Shown: positions 44,485 to 55,270, counted from the stretch's first letter. The stretch is 64,000 nucleotides of DNA from Hygrocybe punicea (GCA_963556145.1 OY744467.1:3658001-3722000); one strand, 5' to 3'. Notes: generated by a model from the letters alone, not told the origin. Made by a program: numbers and translations.

Positions 44485-45422
44485 ACCAGCCATAGTGTTT
44501 TCAGGTCCAGTCCATAGGACCGGACAAAAACCAGAACTGGACCGGACCCAACCGCAAAAAAACCAGACCGCCGGTTGCGGTTGGGCCACTTTTGGGAGGT
44601 TGCGGTTGTGGTTTCCTGATGTGGACGAAGCTTATGCAACCGAGTTGTAACTGGTCACAACTGGTTACAACTCAACCTCAATACAAGTTCAGCAAACGAC
44701 CACGACGGTGGCAAACAACGACGACGGCAGCAAAATGGCGGCATCATGAGGGATCGCAATACGAGAAAAGGCAGTGGGGGTTGCACCCATACTGCAGAAG
44801 GTAAGTAATTTTTATTTTTATTTTTATTTTTTTCTCAGCTACTAATTACACAAACGACAACAGCAGTACCAACACAAACAACACAAGCACCTGACAAGGA
44901 CGACAGGCGGGGAGGACGAGGATGACAACAACAGCCACCACCACCACCCCGACAACGACAACGACACCCATGGCCCTCCAAATGGGACGACGGCGACAAC
45001 AACATCAACAATAGCGACCATGAACATCACCACCACCGCCACCACCACCACCACCACCACTATCACCACCACAACGACGACAATGACCGTCACAACTACG
45101 ACCACAACGACAACGACAACCACGACCACAACGACAACGACAACCATGACCATGACCATGACAATGGCCACGGCCATCCCACCACCAACCCCCAACATAC
45201 CTCGCGGATGCGCACCGCCACGTCAATCGACGTCGGCGCTGCAACCGCAAGGTAACTGGGACTCGGAGGATGGCAGTGTTGGGCACCCCACCACAACACC
45301 AGCAACAGGGCCGCCAACGCGCCAACGCGTCCACAACCACCCACGCACCCAAGAGCGGCCAATGTGTCTGCGCCTACCTGTGCACCCAATGTGATCACCG
45401 ACATGCCCACAATCGTGGCCGC

Positions 45423-45577
45423 TGGAGTGGTACAGAGGTACCGCTCTGAGGGCTAGCTGGAGAGTCTCGCTGGAGAGCTGGCGAGGAAGGCTTGATTGGG
45501 ACTGACTACTGACAGGGATCTGTCTACAACGAACCGTGGGAGCCTCGTCATGTGACCCGGCACTCGCTACCACTCCA
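45423..45577 (-). repeat. 3' LTR of element C (left)
   Basis: 155 bp; terminal inverted words TGGAGTGGTA/TACCACTCCA. Confidence 0.93.
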
Positions 45578-45595
45578 AGTGCCCCCCTTCCTCAT
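45578..45595 (-). other. Polypurine tract of element C
   Basis: Minus strand reads GAGGAAGGGGGGCAC directly before the LTR; position and purine content fit a plus-strand primer. Confidence 0.75.
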
Positions 45596-46003
45596 AGTGA
45601 CGTCCTCATCGCTATCGAAGACCTGAAAAGAGAAAAAAAAAAAAGAGGAAGGAAAGAGGAAAACAGACTGGAAAAGGAACTAGTCTACTCCACTGGGGTC
45701 TAGCAAAGGAGGTCCAAGACTGAGATCAAAGGGAATGAGAACTTGTCCAGAAAAAGATGGGAAAGAAATGGAGGGATGGGAAAAGGCAGGAGAAACATCA
45801 TGGACATGAGCCAGAATTTTTGATGAGTTTCACGTAGGGATGGTGGGAAGATGGTGGGGTTGTACTCGGTATGGGGAGTCGTCGAAATGTGTTGGGTATG
45901 GTTGACGACAAGGTGGGAGTTTATGTATGGGGTATCTTGGGGGAAGGTTTTGAGGGTGGGCATGGTGGTGACGGTAGCGATGCGTGGACCATGGATTTTG
46001 CGC

Positions 46004-47701
46004 TCAGGGGTATGTGAGGGTAGGGATGCTCTTCGGTCGCCAAATAGGGATGTGGGTGGGGCAGGTGTCGCGCCAGGTATGGTTTTGACGGGGAATGTTG
46101 AACACGGGGACGGCTTGGGTTTTCGGGGCGGGGATATTGTCGTGGTATGCTGATGGAGGTGTTTCCATGGGCTCCGTTTGCGTAGACGCGTCGGCGTATC
46201 GTTTTGTGGGGCTAGGTGGGCACACGGTCATGTGTTGGAACGTTTCGTCGTGTTGTTTTATTCCCTTTCGGTGGGGTTTGTTGCCAGTACGTGTTTCCTC
46301 CTCCGTGCTCGCGTGTCGCCGCGTTTTCTCACCCTGCTCGTTGTCATCCACTTTGTCTCGGTTCTCTCCTGCAAGGAACTCCGCGATCTCGGACGCCAGA
46401 GGCCACGACTGGCCGTGCAGGTTTCCGTAATGTGTTTGGTGGATGGTGGAAGTGCGGTATGGTGTGGGCATGAGACACTCACATTGGAGCCTTGGTTTTG
46501 GGTCAGGGTAAGTGGGGATGGTGGATCGAGACGGTGTAGGCGTTAGACGTTCATGTTGGAAGGGTTTTGAGGCTGGTTTCATGGTGCTGGAAGTGGGTAT
46601 GCCAGTGAGCATTGAACACTTGCGCTCGTGCGAGCGTTTTGGGTTGGGGTGGGATAAGGTTGCAGGCCGGGATGGAACGGCCGTGGGACAGGGCTCTGGG
46701 GCTGGTTTTGCATTGGGGTTGGGTCTACACGCCAGGCGTTCGCGCTCACGGCCGCTTGTGGCGCTGGGGTTGGGGTATTTCGAAGGGAGCACGCGGCTGT
46801 GCTCTGCTCCAGGGTGCTTTGGGTTGGGGGTGGCGAGAGCCGCGGGCGCTGGGCATTCACGTCCGTGCTCGGTTTGGAGGTGGTTGGCATTGTGGGACGG
46901 CGTGGTGGACGTGTTTGACGTGGGCTGGGGCTCGTCTTGGCACACCGGCATTGGCGTCTGTGGTTTCTGGGTCAACAGGGGCGGGGCCATACGTTGGGGT
47001 TGTGGCTGAGGTGCTGGTGGTGCTTCGTGGAGCTTCACATTCGTTGGTGACGTGGCGGCAGCAGCTGGGCTGGACTGGGGTTCGTTTGGCCACACGGGTG
47101 CTCGCGTTGGCCGTTCCTGGGTCGACGTGGGTGTGGTTGGACGCTGGGGCCATGGTCCGGGTATTGAAGGCGTTGGGTGCAGCGTTGGGTGCAGCCATGA
47201 CGTGGCAGTCGTGTTGGGCGTGATGGGCACGCGTGCGGATGGCGTTGGGGCCTGCGAGACGGTAGACGGGGTTGCTGTTGACATTGTGGGGACTTGGGGC
47301 GTGGTTGTGAGGGTGGGGGACGCAAACGTGGCAGTTGGGTTTGGGGCGCGTTCTGACGCGTTTTGCAGCGAGGGTGGGGCCATTTGGGTGGGCAATAATG
47401 ATGTGGCGTGCTTGGGCGTGAACGTCGATGTTTTTGGTCCGTGCCTCGTTTTTGGCTTGCCACAGTTGGCGGTAAGGTGGGTCGATGAGGATGTTGAATG
47501 TTCACGGTCAGAGGCACTGGGTGGTGTTGGGATGGCGTTGGTGGGCATCGGGGCAGTGAGTGTCATCATTGTGTTCATTTGGGTCCACGTCGCTGTGGGC
47601 TGGGCCATTGGTGGCGAGATTGTTGGTTCTTTTTTTGTATTGCTTTTCCCTCGGGTTTTTCCTTCTTCGCTCATTCTTTTTGTTTCTTTTTTAGTAGTCA
47701 T
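46004..47701 (-). CDS. Gag-like Pro/Thr-rich protein of LTR element C (565 aa)
   Basis: The only long non-shadow frame of the element, starting M-T-T-K-K-E-T-K-R about 210 nt inside the 5' LTR and running uninterrupted for 565 codons. It is dominated by Pro, Thr, Ser, Asn and Ala, with a basic N-terminus and loosely repeated blocks such as T-P-Q-V-P-T-M-S-T-A-T-P. The C-terminal third is more complex: K-R-Y-A-D-A-S-T-Q-T-E, V-F-N-I-P-R-Q-N-H-T-W-R-D-T. No zinc knuckle, protease, reverse transcriptase or integrase motif is visible. Part of it resembles the broken frame in element B. A structural role packaging RNA in trans with another element's pol is inferred from context; biased composition could also let a non-coding interior stay open. 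Confidence 0.55.
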   Translation of the reverse strand: MTTKKETKRMSEEGKTRGKSNTKKEPTISPPMAQPTATWTQMNTMMTLTAPMPTNAIPTPPSASDREHSTSSSTHLTANCGKPKTRHGPKTSTFTPKHATSLLPTQMAPPSLQNASERAPNPTATFASPTLTTTPQVPTMSTATPSTVSQAPTPSARVPITPNTTATSWLHPTLHPTPSIPGPWPQRPTTPTSTQERPTRAPVWPNEPQSSPAAAATSPTNVKLHEAPPAPQPQPQRMAPPLLTQKPQTPMPVCQDEPQPTSNTSTTPSHNANHLQTEHGRECPAPAALATPNPKHPGAEHSRVLPSKYPNPSATSGRERERLACRPNPNAKPAPEPCPTAVPSRPATLSHPNPKRSHERKCSMLTGIPTSSTMKPASKPFQHERLTPTPSRSTIPTYPDPKPRLQCECLMPTPYRTSTIHQTHYGNLHGQSWPLASEIAEFLAGENRDKVDDNEQGEKTRRHASTEEETRTGNKPHRKGIKQHDETFQHMTVCPPSPTKRYADASTQTEPMETPPSAYHDNIPAPKTQAVPVFNIPRQNHTWRDTCPTHIPIWRPKSIPTLTYP

Positions 47702-47876
47702 TTGTACGGTCGAGAAAATGAAAATGTTTGGTGCTCGGAAAATCGTTTGGTGCTCAGAAAACTACTTGGTGTTCAGGAAACTGCTGGGTGTGCTCTGTGC
47801 TCGGTACTTGTAAAATTGCTAGGGTGCTGAAAAATCACTAGAAGTCCCTGGAAGTCGCTGAAAATCGCTGAAGACA

Positions 47877-47907
47877 GGGGCAGCGTTCGAATCCGCTCTC
47901 ATCACCA
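47877..47907 (-). other. Primer-binding site of element C (tRNA 3'-end match)
   Basis: The plus strand at 47877-47907 looks like the last ~31 nt of a tRNA including CCA: a T-loop GTTCGAATCC, then an acceptor strand CGCTCTCATCA, then CCA. On the minus strand it begins TGG three nt inside the 5' LTR, the canonical position. Confidence 0.85.
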
Positions 47908-47910
47908 CGT

Positions 47911-48065
47911 TGGAGTGGTATGGAGGTACCGCTCCGAGGGCTAGCTGGAGAGTCTCGCTGGAGAGCTGGCGAGGAAGGCTTGATTGGGACTGACTACTGA
48001 CAGGGATCTGTCTACAACAAACCGTGGGAGCCTCGTCACGTGACCTGGCACTCACTACCACTCCA
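47911..48065 (-). repeat. 5' LTR of element C (right)
   Basis: 155 bp; see left LTR. Confidence 0.93.
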
Positions 48066-48371
48066 CCGCCAACTACCAACTTGAACATGCTGGGGCCGCC
48101 AACGCCCCATTTTATTTATTAAAATTTAATACATTAGTTGGTAGTTAATATATTTACTTCGGTTCTGACCAGTTGCGTGCACGGTCCTGGTTGAGACTGG
48201 TTAGGACCAGTCCGGTCCACCCAAAAATAAATATTTAACCAGTCCCTATGGGTCTGGTTAAGGTTTTTGTGAAATTGTGTGATCTGTTAACCGGTTCAGT
48301 TCTGGTTGACCCAAATTTGGGCAAAAAACCGGACCGGACCGGACTTTAAAACACTAACCAGCCATGTGGAC

Positions 48372-49199
48372 TAGTGATGGTACAGTTCAGTTCTGAACCT
48401 GGGTTTGAACCTGAACCTACATGAACCAAACCTAGGTTCAGTTCAAGGTTCAGGGTAATGCCCAAACTGAACCTTAGGTTTGGTTCAAGGTTCAGTCAGG
48501 GAGGGAATCTTGTGAACCTGGTTTGAACTGGTTTGAACCTGAACCTAATATTTCACATATTAGTCTAATTTCTGCTGAGTAGAGATTTAGTTTTGGTCCA
48601 ACTATTTACTGACTTGAAATTTCAGCACTATTAATAACAGAATCTAGATTAGTTAGAGTTGATACTGTTGCAATTAGTGCTTAACAGGAATATCTGCAAA
48701 CTTAAATATATTTTAAAATGTAAAGTTGAAATTCAGCCTTGGATGCTATGTTGTCTGATTCAGTTATACTGATTGCAAGGTCTTTCCTTCCTGTTAAAAT
48801 ACTGCAAAACATTTGCAATGACCTTCTGAACAGTTTTCCAGGATATTTCATGCTTACTGTGCTTCAGACACATCTACCACAAGATTCTATTGATTCATTC
48901 ACAGTGAACATGGACACAGTACATGTAATTGAAGAGTCAAACCATTAGCACAACAACAATGTAGAGTGATAGGAAATAAAGGAAAAATTTGGATTGAGAA
49001 AATTGATTAGCTAGTATACTTGTATTTTCACAGGTTCAGTTCAGGTTCAGCCAGGCCTGAACCTGAACTGAACGTATTTGAACCTGAACCAAAGGTTCAG
49101 TTCAAGGTTCAGCATATGAGCTGAACCGAACCTCAGGTTCAGTTCAAGGTTCAGATTTTTTTGGCCTGAACTGAACTGAACTGAACCTGACCATCACTA
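48372..49199. mobile_element. Non-autonomous hAT element 5 (828 bp)
   Basis: Ends TAGTGATGGTACAGTTCAG...GAACCTGACCATCACTA are flanked by ATGTGGAC/GTGTGGAC (48364-48371 and 49200-49207; 7 of 8 match). Long subterminal blocks of GGTTCAGTTCAAGGTTCAG. The AT-rich middle (48560-49020) has no recognisable gene. It abuts the right target duplication of hAT element 4. Confidence 0.85.
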
Positions 49200-49207
49200 G
49201 TGTGGAC

Positions 49208-50083
49208 TGGTGGATTATTGACAAAATATACTAATACAACAAAAATGCTCACCTTAGATGTTGCTTTACGCATTTAGCGGTGATGCAGGGGAGATATGAT
49301 TTATGAGGTGGGAGTGGAAGTAGAGGATGAGAAGAGTGAATGGGTGGTGGTGGGCCAGGCACACAGTGATGAAGGAGACACAGGAAATGAGGAGGGTTGT
49401 CCACGGTGATGCTGTCCTCGTCATCGAGATACCGCTACCCCAACTGTCAGTACCATCATCCTTGTGCAGCTTGATGAAACCGATGGGATGGACGATGGGG
49501 ATGCCATGGATGACATCTCCATTGTTTTTATTTACCTTGTATAATCCTACAACGCCAGCATGAGTGAGCACTGGCAGTGAACAAAAATTTCACTGACTAG
49601 TACAAATTCTATGCTCATTTGTGTGCAGAATGACAAGCCTCAGGCCCTCATGGAAATTTGGTAACTAGTACCTTCTTACTTTTGTAAATTCAATTATGTC
49701 ATTCAAGTTATCATCCACTACCAGTAAAATTTTGAATTACAGACTTAGACACAGCACCTCCAATATCAAAAGCATAAGCCTGAGGCTATCATTATGTAGC
49801 AAGATTTATGGATAGAAAGGCAAGGAGGAGAGTTGCAATAATATGTACATGCAGGACTACCAGGCCAGACAGCACTTGACAAAAACTAATTTGAAATGCA
49901 GGGGAGGAACAAAAAACTCTTGTGATGACTTGTTTTGCGCCATCATGATTGCTTCCTGGGCCAGGGGAACTTGCCGATGAGAGCAGATAAGAAGGAAGAA
50001 GTTGCAGACAGTGACCTTGGATGGGTAGACAGAACATCAGAGCCCACAGCGTTATTTTGCTGCTGTGATTCAGACTGAATTAT
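49208..50083. other. Transposon-derived sequence, no intact gene
   Basis: 49330-49540 resembles the right edge of the 9.2-9.9 kb palindrome region (GTCCTCGTCATCGAGATACCG and a downstream GATGACATCTCC). No intact frame. Confidence 0.4.
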
Positions 50084-51290
50084 TACGAGTTCTTTTAATT
50101 TATTAAAAGACTCATTCTTTATCAGACCTGGTTCAGTGCTGGTTCATAATTAATTAATTGATAAAGTTGATCACCTATAGACAAAATTTTTTTAGGTAAC
50201 AGATATGATTCTACTTCTGATCCTGGAAAATCAGATACAGTTAGGGCTATGTGTGGACAAGCTTACATAAGCATCCAAATATGGGTTGGTGCAAAAAGAC
50301 AAATTACCTTCCAATTATATTCAAAATATTCGTACTGGTCTCAATTCTTATCGGAATCAGCTGAAAATCGAACTGCTGACTAATATAACCATTTCTGGCA
50401 AGATGTGACAGTCACATGTGACCAATCTAACCATATAAGGTAATTTCAGACATTGTATACCAAATTTTATGCTGATCGCAACAGTGATAGTCACATGTGA
50501 CTAGTCTAATCATATAAGGCAATTTTACACCATCTATGCTAAATTTTGAGGTGATCACAGGAGTCATGGTCACATGTGACCACTGCTACTATATATGAAA
50601 ATATCAGCCATATAAGCAGAAATTAGTATAACTCAGATGATCTAATAATATTTTTACTTAAAACATATAATTCAATGTGATATCACTGTATATATTATAT
50701 GCTAATTATATATTTGAAGCAAAATCACTTATTGATGTTCATAATAATTACAAGTTCTTTTAATTTATTAAAAGACTCGTTCTTTATCAGACCTGATTCA
50801 GTGAGCATTTGTAATTAATTAATTAATTGATTAATTGATAAAGTTGATCGCCTATAGACAAATTTTTTTTAGGCAACAGATATGATTCTGCTTCTGATCC
50901 TGGAAATCAGATACAGGTGGGGCCATATTTGGACAAGCTTACATAAGCATCCAAATATGTGTTACTTCAGACAAGACAAATTACATTCTAATTATATTCA
51001 AAATATTCATACTGACTTCAATTCTTATCGAAATCAGTCGAAAATTGAACTGCTGACTAATATAACCATTTCTGGCAAGATGTGACAGTTACATGTGACC
51101 AATCTAACCATATAAGGAAATTTCAGATATTGTATACCAAATTTTATGCTGATCGCAACAGTGATAGTCACATGTGACTAGTCTAACCATATAAGGTAAT
51201 TTTACATAATATGTGCTAAATTTTATACTGATCATGATAGTGTTGATTTTATATGACAAATCTAATTATATAATGCACTAATACATATTT
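50084..51290. repeat. ~660-bp direct tandem duplication
   Basis: Unit 1 starts near 50084 (ATTACGAGTTCTTTTAATTT) and unit 2 near 50747 (ATTACAAGTTCTTTTAATTT). Both run through GATAAAGTTGATC, GACAAGCTTACATAAGCATC, AACTGCTGACTAATATAACC, and two or three copies of CACATGTGAC..GTCTAA.CATATAAGG. Each unit therefore contains a smaller inner repeat of about 75 bp. No coding. Confidence 0.9.
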
Positions 51291-52585
51291 CATTATATGT
51301 TTTAGTTTATGTAGTGTTATTTGAGCTTTGGTAAACAAATACAAATAGATATAAACAAAGACAAATAATGTACTCTTCCATAAATATTATCACTAGACAT
51401 TTGTGAGTCATGTTTCAACTTGACTATATAACAAACAAATACAAATAAACAAGCCCAATATAGTTAGATTACTTTGTATTTCAATTTTGGTTTTTGGTCA
51501 AATTTCTTTCATAATCATGATTATATAATCATTAATCAGATCACCATTTGAATCCAGACTTTGAACCTTATTACGCTTTTGCCTCTTGAACCTGAACCAC
51601 CACCTTCCCCATTTGGTGTGTTAAGTCCATGTTTTTTGACCTTTTTGGCTCATTTAAGCTCAGTTTTTCATATTTAGACTCCGAAAAAATGTTTTCTGGA
51701 TCAGGTGATGTGCCCGGATCATTCAGGGTCCAATGCTGACATAAGCTTTCCTTTTTTAGACATAAAAGTCAAAAATTCTTTGGATTTTTGTGCTTTTTAT
51801 CACTTCAGGCTATCCCCAAACCTGAACAACTAGTTACAACTCATCTGTAGTGCTGAACCATCTACATGTTGGTAAAAGTACTGGGCAGCCCTGGGACAAA
51901 ACCATCATCCCTGGGACGATACGTTGGGACGTCCCATTGTCCCTGGTCCAGTGTATGAGATGGCCCATGGGATGACATTTGGTGTTGTGGGGGTGTCTGG
52001 AGGCATTTGGGACATCCCGTCCCTAGCTATTCAATAGAAAACTCAGAGTGATGACAGCATCTAATTATAAATTTCCAGGCCTTGTCATGGCCACTATGGG
52101 TACCATGGTTGCTATGGCATAGTATAAGATTGTACATACTTATTCTTTTGAGAGTCACAGAGCTGATTGTCCTTCAAGGTCAGTGGCAGGGTGTGAAGAT
52201 ACAGCAGTTGTTTCCACATATAAAGACAGAAGGAGTGGGACAGGAAAAGTGCTGGAGATGTTGGGTAATGAGATGGGATTGAGGGGGAGGATTGAGGGTG
52301 TGCTTCTAGTAAACCAATCCCTAGTGCATGTGGCAAGCTGAAGCTTGTAGGGGAGTAAGTGAGCAGAGCATGCATGATATACAAGGAAAAGTAGGGTTAC
52401 ATATGCAGAGGAGGCTGAGCTGAAAATTAAACATGTGTATTATGAAGAGCATTTGATCAGGATATCAGTGGTTATTACATTATTGGCTGTGCATACAATG
52501 GCTGACTGGGAAGCAGATGCAGAGGAGAGATCTGAAATTAGAGTGTGTCTTGAGGACAGTGGACTTGGGTAAGGAGACATCTTAC
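51291..52585. other. No gene recognised
   Basis: AT-rich until 51860. From about 51880 to 52010 GGGACGTCCCATTGTCCC-type words appear, similar to those at 52590-52760, so both may belong to one decayed element. Confidence 0.4.
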
Positions 52586-52589
52586 AGAG

Positions 52590-52760
52590 GCTTTATTGGG
52601 ACATCCCACAGGCTTGTCTGGGATGTCCCTGTCAGCTTGCAGCTGAGGCTTTTGGACATCCCTGTCATCTTGTGGGACATCCCACCAAGTCTTTGGGACA
52701 TCCCACAGCCTTGTCTGGGACATCCCTGTCAGCTTTTGGCATGTCCCACAGGCTGGTTGG
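52590..52760. repeat. Cluster of GGGACATCCC motifs
   Basis: At least seven copies of TGGGACATCCC(A/T) or close variants at irregular 15-35 bp spacing, interspersed with CAGGCTTGTCTGGGA and CCTGTCAGCTT. Resembles subterminal repeats of a DNA transposon. Confidence 0.7.
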
Positions 52761-52905
52761 ACTGACTGCTTGGTCAGCATCTGCTAAGTAATCATACCAA
52801 TAAACCATTATATCATATGTTATAACATAATTTTAAATAATTTACATTTAGCAACTTACTTACAATATTAATTATATACATATCTACATTATCAGGAGAT
52901 GAGGG

Positions 52906-52932
52906 AGGGTGGTGGTGGTGGTGGTGGTGGAG
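52906..52932. repeat. (GGT)n microsatellite
   Basis: About eight GGT triplets, followed by a purine-rich GGGAGG/AGGAGG tract to about 53100. Confidence 0.85.
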
Positions 52933-53774
52933 AGAAGAGGAGAGGTGGAAATGACCAGGGGGAATGGAGGGGGTGGGCAAGGGGAGAAGGGCAGGAGGTG
53001 GATGGGAGGTGGGCTGGCAGGGGGCAGGAGATAGGCAGGGGGAGAAGAGGCAGGAGGAGAGAGGAGAGGGAAACGGGAGGAAACGGGAGGGAAACGGAGG
53101 GGACCTACAAAGTTACATACCGGGGTTACCCACATGTCCACCCCCCTCCGCGTCGCCCCCATCACCCCCGTCGTCATCGTCGTTCCCATGTGGCCCCATT
53201 CCCATTTGTGTTGCTGTAGCCGTCCTGTTTGCCGTCCCGTCCTCGCCATTTCCGTCCTCGTCGTCCCTGTTGCCGTCATCCTTGCTGTCCCGGTCTCCGT
53301 TGTCTTCGTTGTCCCGTTCCCTCGTCCCGGTCGTCCTCGTTTCCGTTGTCCACTGTCCCCGTCCCCGTTCCCGTGCTCACTGTCCTGGTCGTCGTCCCTG
53401 TCGTCCTTGTTGTCGCAGGCTCCGTGATCCTCGTCGTCCCGTTCCCCCTCCCAGTTGTCGTCTCGGTCCCCATGCCCGCTGCCCTACTCGTCATCCTCAT
53501 CTTCGTTGCCCCTGCCCGTTGTCGTCTTCCCATTGTCGTGGTTCCTGGTTCCCATCGTCGTCTTCCCCTTTCGCGTCGTGGTCGCGTTCGTTCGTTTACC
53601 CCGTCGTCCTCATTCTCGTTGTCCCCGTTCTTGCTGTCGTGGTCAGCCTGGGTTGTCCCCATTCTGGGCTGTGTCCTCCCTCCTTGTCGACCACATCCGC
53701 GTCCGCCTGTTGGCCTTGTTCGCGTTCGGTTGACGCGAGGGTGCGGCAAAAAAACCTAAAACTGTTTACTATTA

Positions 53775-54586
53775 CAGCCGTTTTAGTAATTCATGGCAGT
53801 AACTGGATTTTTTTTCATCAATTGAGAAATTTGGACTTAGTGGAATTTCCAGTGCTGAATCTTGTATCTCATGAAATACTGTATGGATTGAGATGGTTAT
53901 AGAGGGAAAGTTATACTATTTCTTAAGGGCTATCTACTCCTATCATTACATTTGGACAATATTTAGTGTTTGGTGACTTGTAGATGAAACAAAAGGTAAA
54001 CCAGTACTTTTTGACACCCAAAATGATATTGTCAAATTATGCCATCAAATGAGCTTATATGAAAAAGATTGTAGGGAGAAACTTCTTCAGTTTTTCAAAG
54101 GCTACAAGTACAAATACCATGTTTTCCTTCATTTTTGTCCTTGGAGTCAACATTGCATCTGTACTATGTTTGTCTACATTAGGCTTGAAATATTACATGA
54201 ATTTTAAATGTTGGCTCCAAGGACAAAAATGAAGGAAAACACGGTATTTGTACTTGTAGCCTTTGAAAAACTGAAGAAGTTTCTCCCTACAATCTTTTTC
54301 ATATAAGCTCATTTGATGGCATAATTTGACAATATCATTTTGGGTGTCAAAAAGTACTGGTTTACCTTTTGTTTCATCTACAAGTCACCAAACACTAAAT
54401 ATTGTCCAAAGGTAATGATAGGAGTAGATAGCCCTTAAGAAATAGTATAACTTTTCCTCTATAACCATCTCAATCCATACAGTATTTCATGAGATACAAG
54501 ATTCAGCACTGGAAATTCCACTAAGTCCAAATTTCTCAATTGATGAAAAAAAATCCAGTTACTGCCATGAATTACTAAAACGGCTG
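53775..54586. mobile_element. 812-bp foldback MITE 2, TA target duplication
   Basis: Ends CAGCCGTTTTAGTAATTC and GAATTACTAAAACGGCTG, flanked by TA (53773-53774 and 54587-54588). A near-perfect hairpin with arms of roughly 390 bp around a loop near 54155-54200. Internal sequence is closely similar to MITE 1, and the length is identical. It sits inside the intron of the left arm of the foldback element; the right arm lacks it. Confidence 0.93.
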
Positions 54587-55170
54587 TAATAAATAGTTAG
54601 TCGAATACATGAAAAAGATAAATGGACCACTTACCTGGGGTGCTCTGGCATCCGCACCCATTGTTGCATCGTTGTTGAAAACGACAAGTCTTGTTGAACT
54701 CGTGCACGAGACTTTCAACCGGAATTTGCCGATGTCCCAAATGGGGTCTAGTTGTCATATAGGGAAGGGTGGCTGAATTTTCTTATTATTATTACATGTA
54801 CTACAACACCTCAATGGCCAGGGCAAAACCCTTAAGAGATGTAGGTATGATGCACCTACCCCGAGGGGAGTTCATGTATTTTATTTCATTTTATATGTGG
54901 AGATATTCACCATGTATTTTATGCCTTTGCCAAAATTGGACCCTTAAACAGCTAACTTTGCAAGTACACATCTGAAAAATCTAAAATTAATTCTAGGAGT
55001 GCTAGGTAAGGTATACATTGTGTTCCAGACAAGTGCCTGGTAGTTAGTGGTACAGGGAATATGTTGTAGCCAAAATGGAGTTGGATCTTTGCATTGTGGC
55101 TAGACAATCAAAAGTCCGTATAAGCACACACAATTATGAATGGAATGTGAGTGACAAGTTCATCATATTT

Positions 55171-55270
55171 NNNNNNNNNNNNNNNNNNNNNNNNNNNNNN
55201 NNNNNNNNNNNNNNNNNNNNNNNNNNNNNNNNNNNNNNNNNNNNNNNNNNNNNNNNNNNNNNNNNNNNNN
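55171..55270. other. Assembly gap (100 N)
   Basis: Exactly 100 Ns, the usual placeholder for unknown length. It lies in the loop of the foldback; sequence right of the gap starts exactly at the inner edge of the right arm. Confidence 0.98.

Larger units (their letters stand above)
45423..48065 (-). mobile_element. Short LTR element C without pol (2643 bp)
   Basis: Identical-length 155-bp LTRs (45423-45577 and 47911-48065), each starting TGGAGTGGTA and ending TACCACTCCA, differ at only a few positions. CCGC (45419-45422, 48066-48069) is a likely 4-bp target duplication. Orientation is minus: the polypurine tract (45578-45595, G-rich on minus) adjoins the left LTR, and the primer-binding site (47877-47907) adjoins the right LTR. 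The interior codes only one gag-like protein. The close match of the LTRs implies a fairly recent insertion. Confidence 0.92.
44493..48356 (+). mobile_element. Non-autonomous hAT element 4, carrying a nested LTR element
   Basis: Ends TAGTGTTTTCAGGTCC...GGACTTTAAAACACTA are flanked by the exact 8-bp duplication ACCAGCCA (44485-44492 and 48357-48364). Subterminal GGACCGGAC/GGTTGCGG repeats. Plus-strand intron 44801-44863 (GTAAGT, branch CTACTAAT, then CAACAG), followed by an ACA/ACC/ACG triplet exon. A 55-bp palindrome lies at 45199-45253. The element would be about 1.2 kb without the 2643-bp LTR insertion at 45423-48065. Confidence 0.92.

Noticed and set aside
47052..47813. 253-codon plus-strand frame opposite the gag-like protein
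   Set aside because: It is the complement of the biased minus-strand frame of LTR element C and has no domain of its own; orientation signals (primer site, polypurine tract) put the element on the minus strand.
47877..47907. A tRNA gene
   Set aside because: Only the 3' third of a tRNA is present, and it sits exactly at the LTR primer-binding position.
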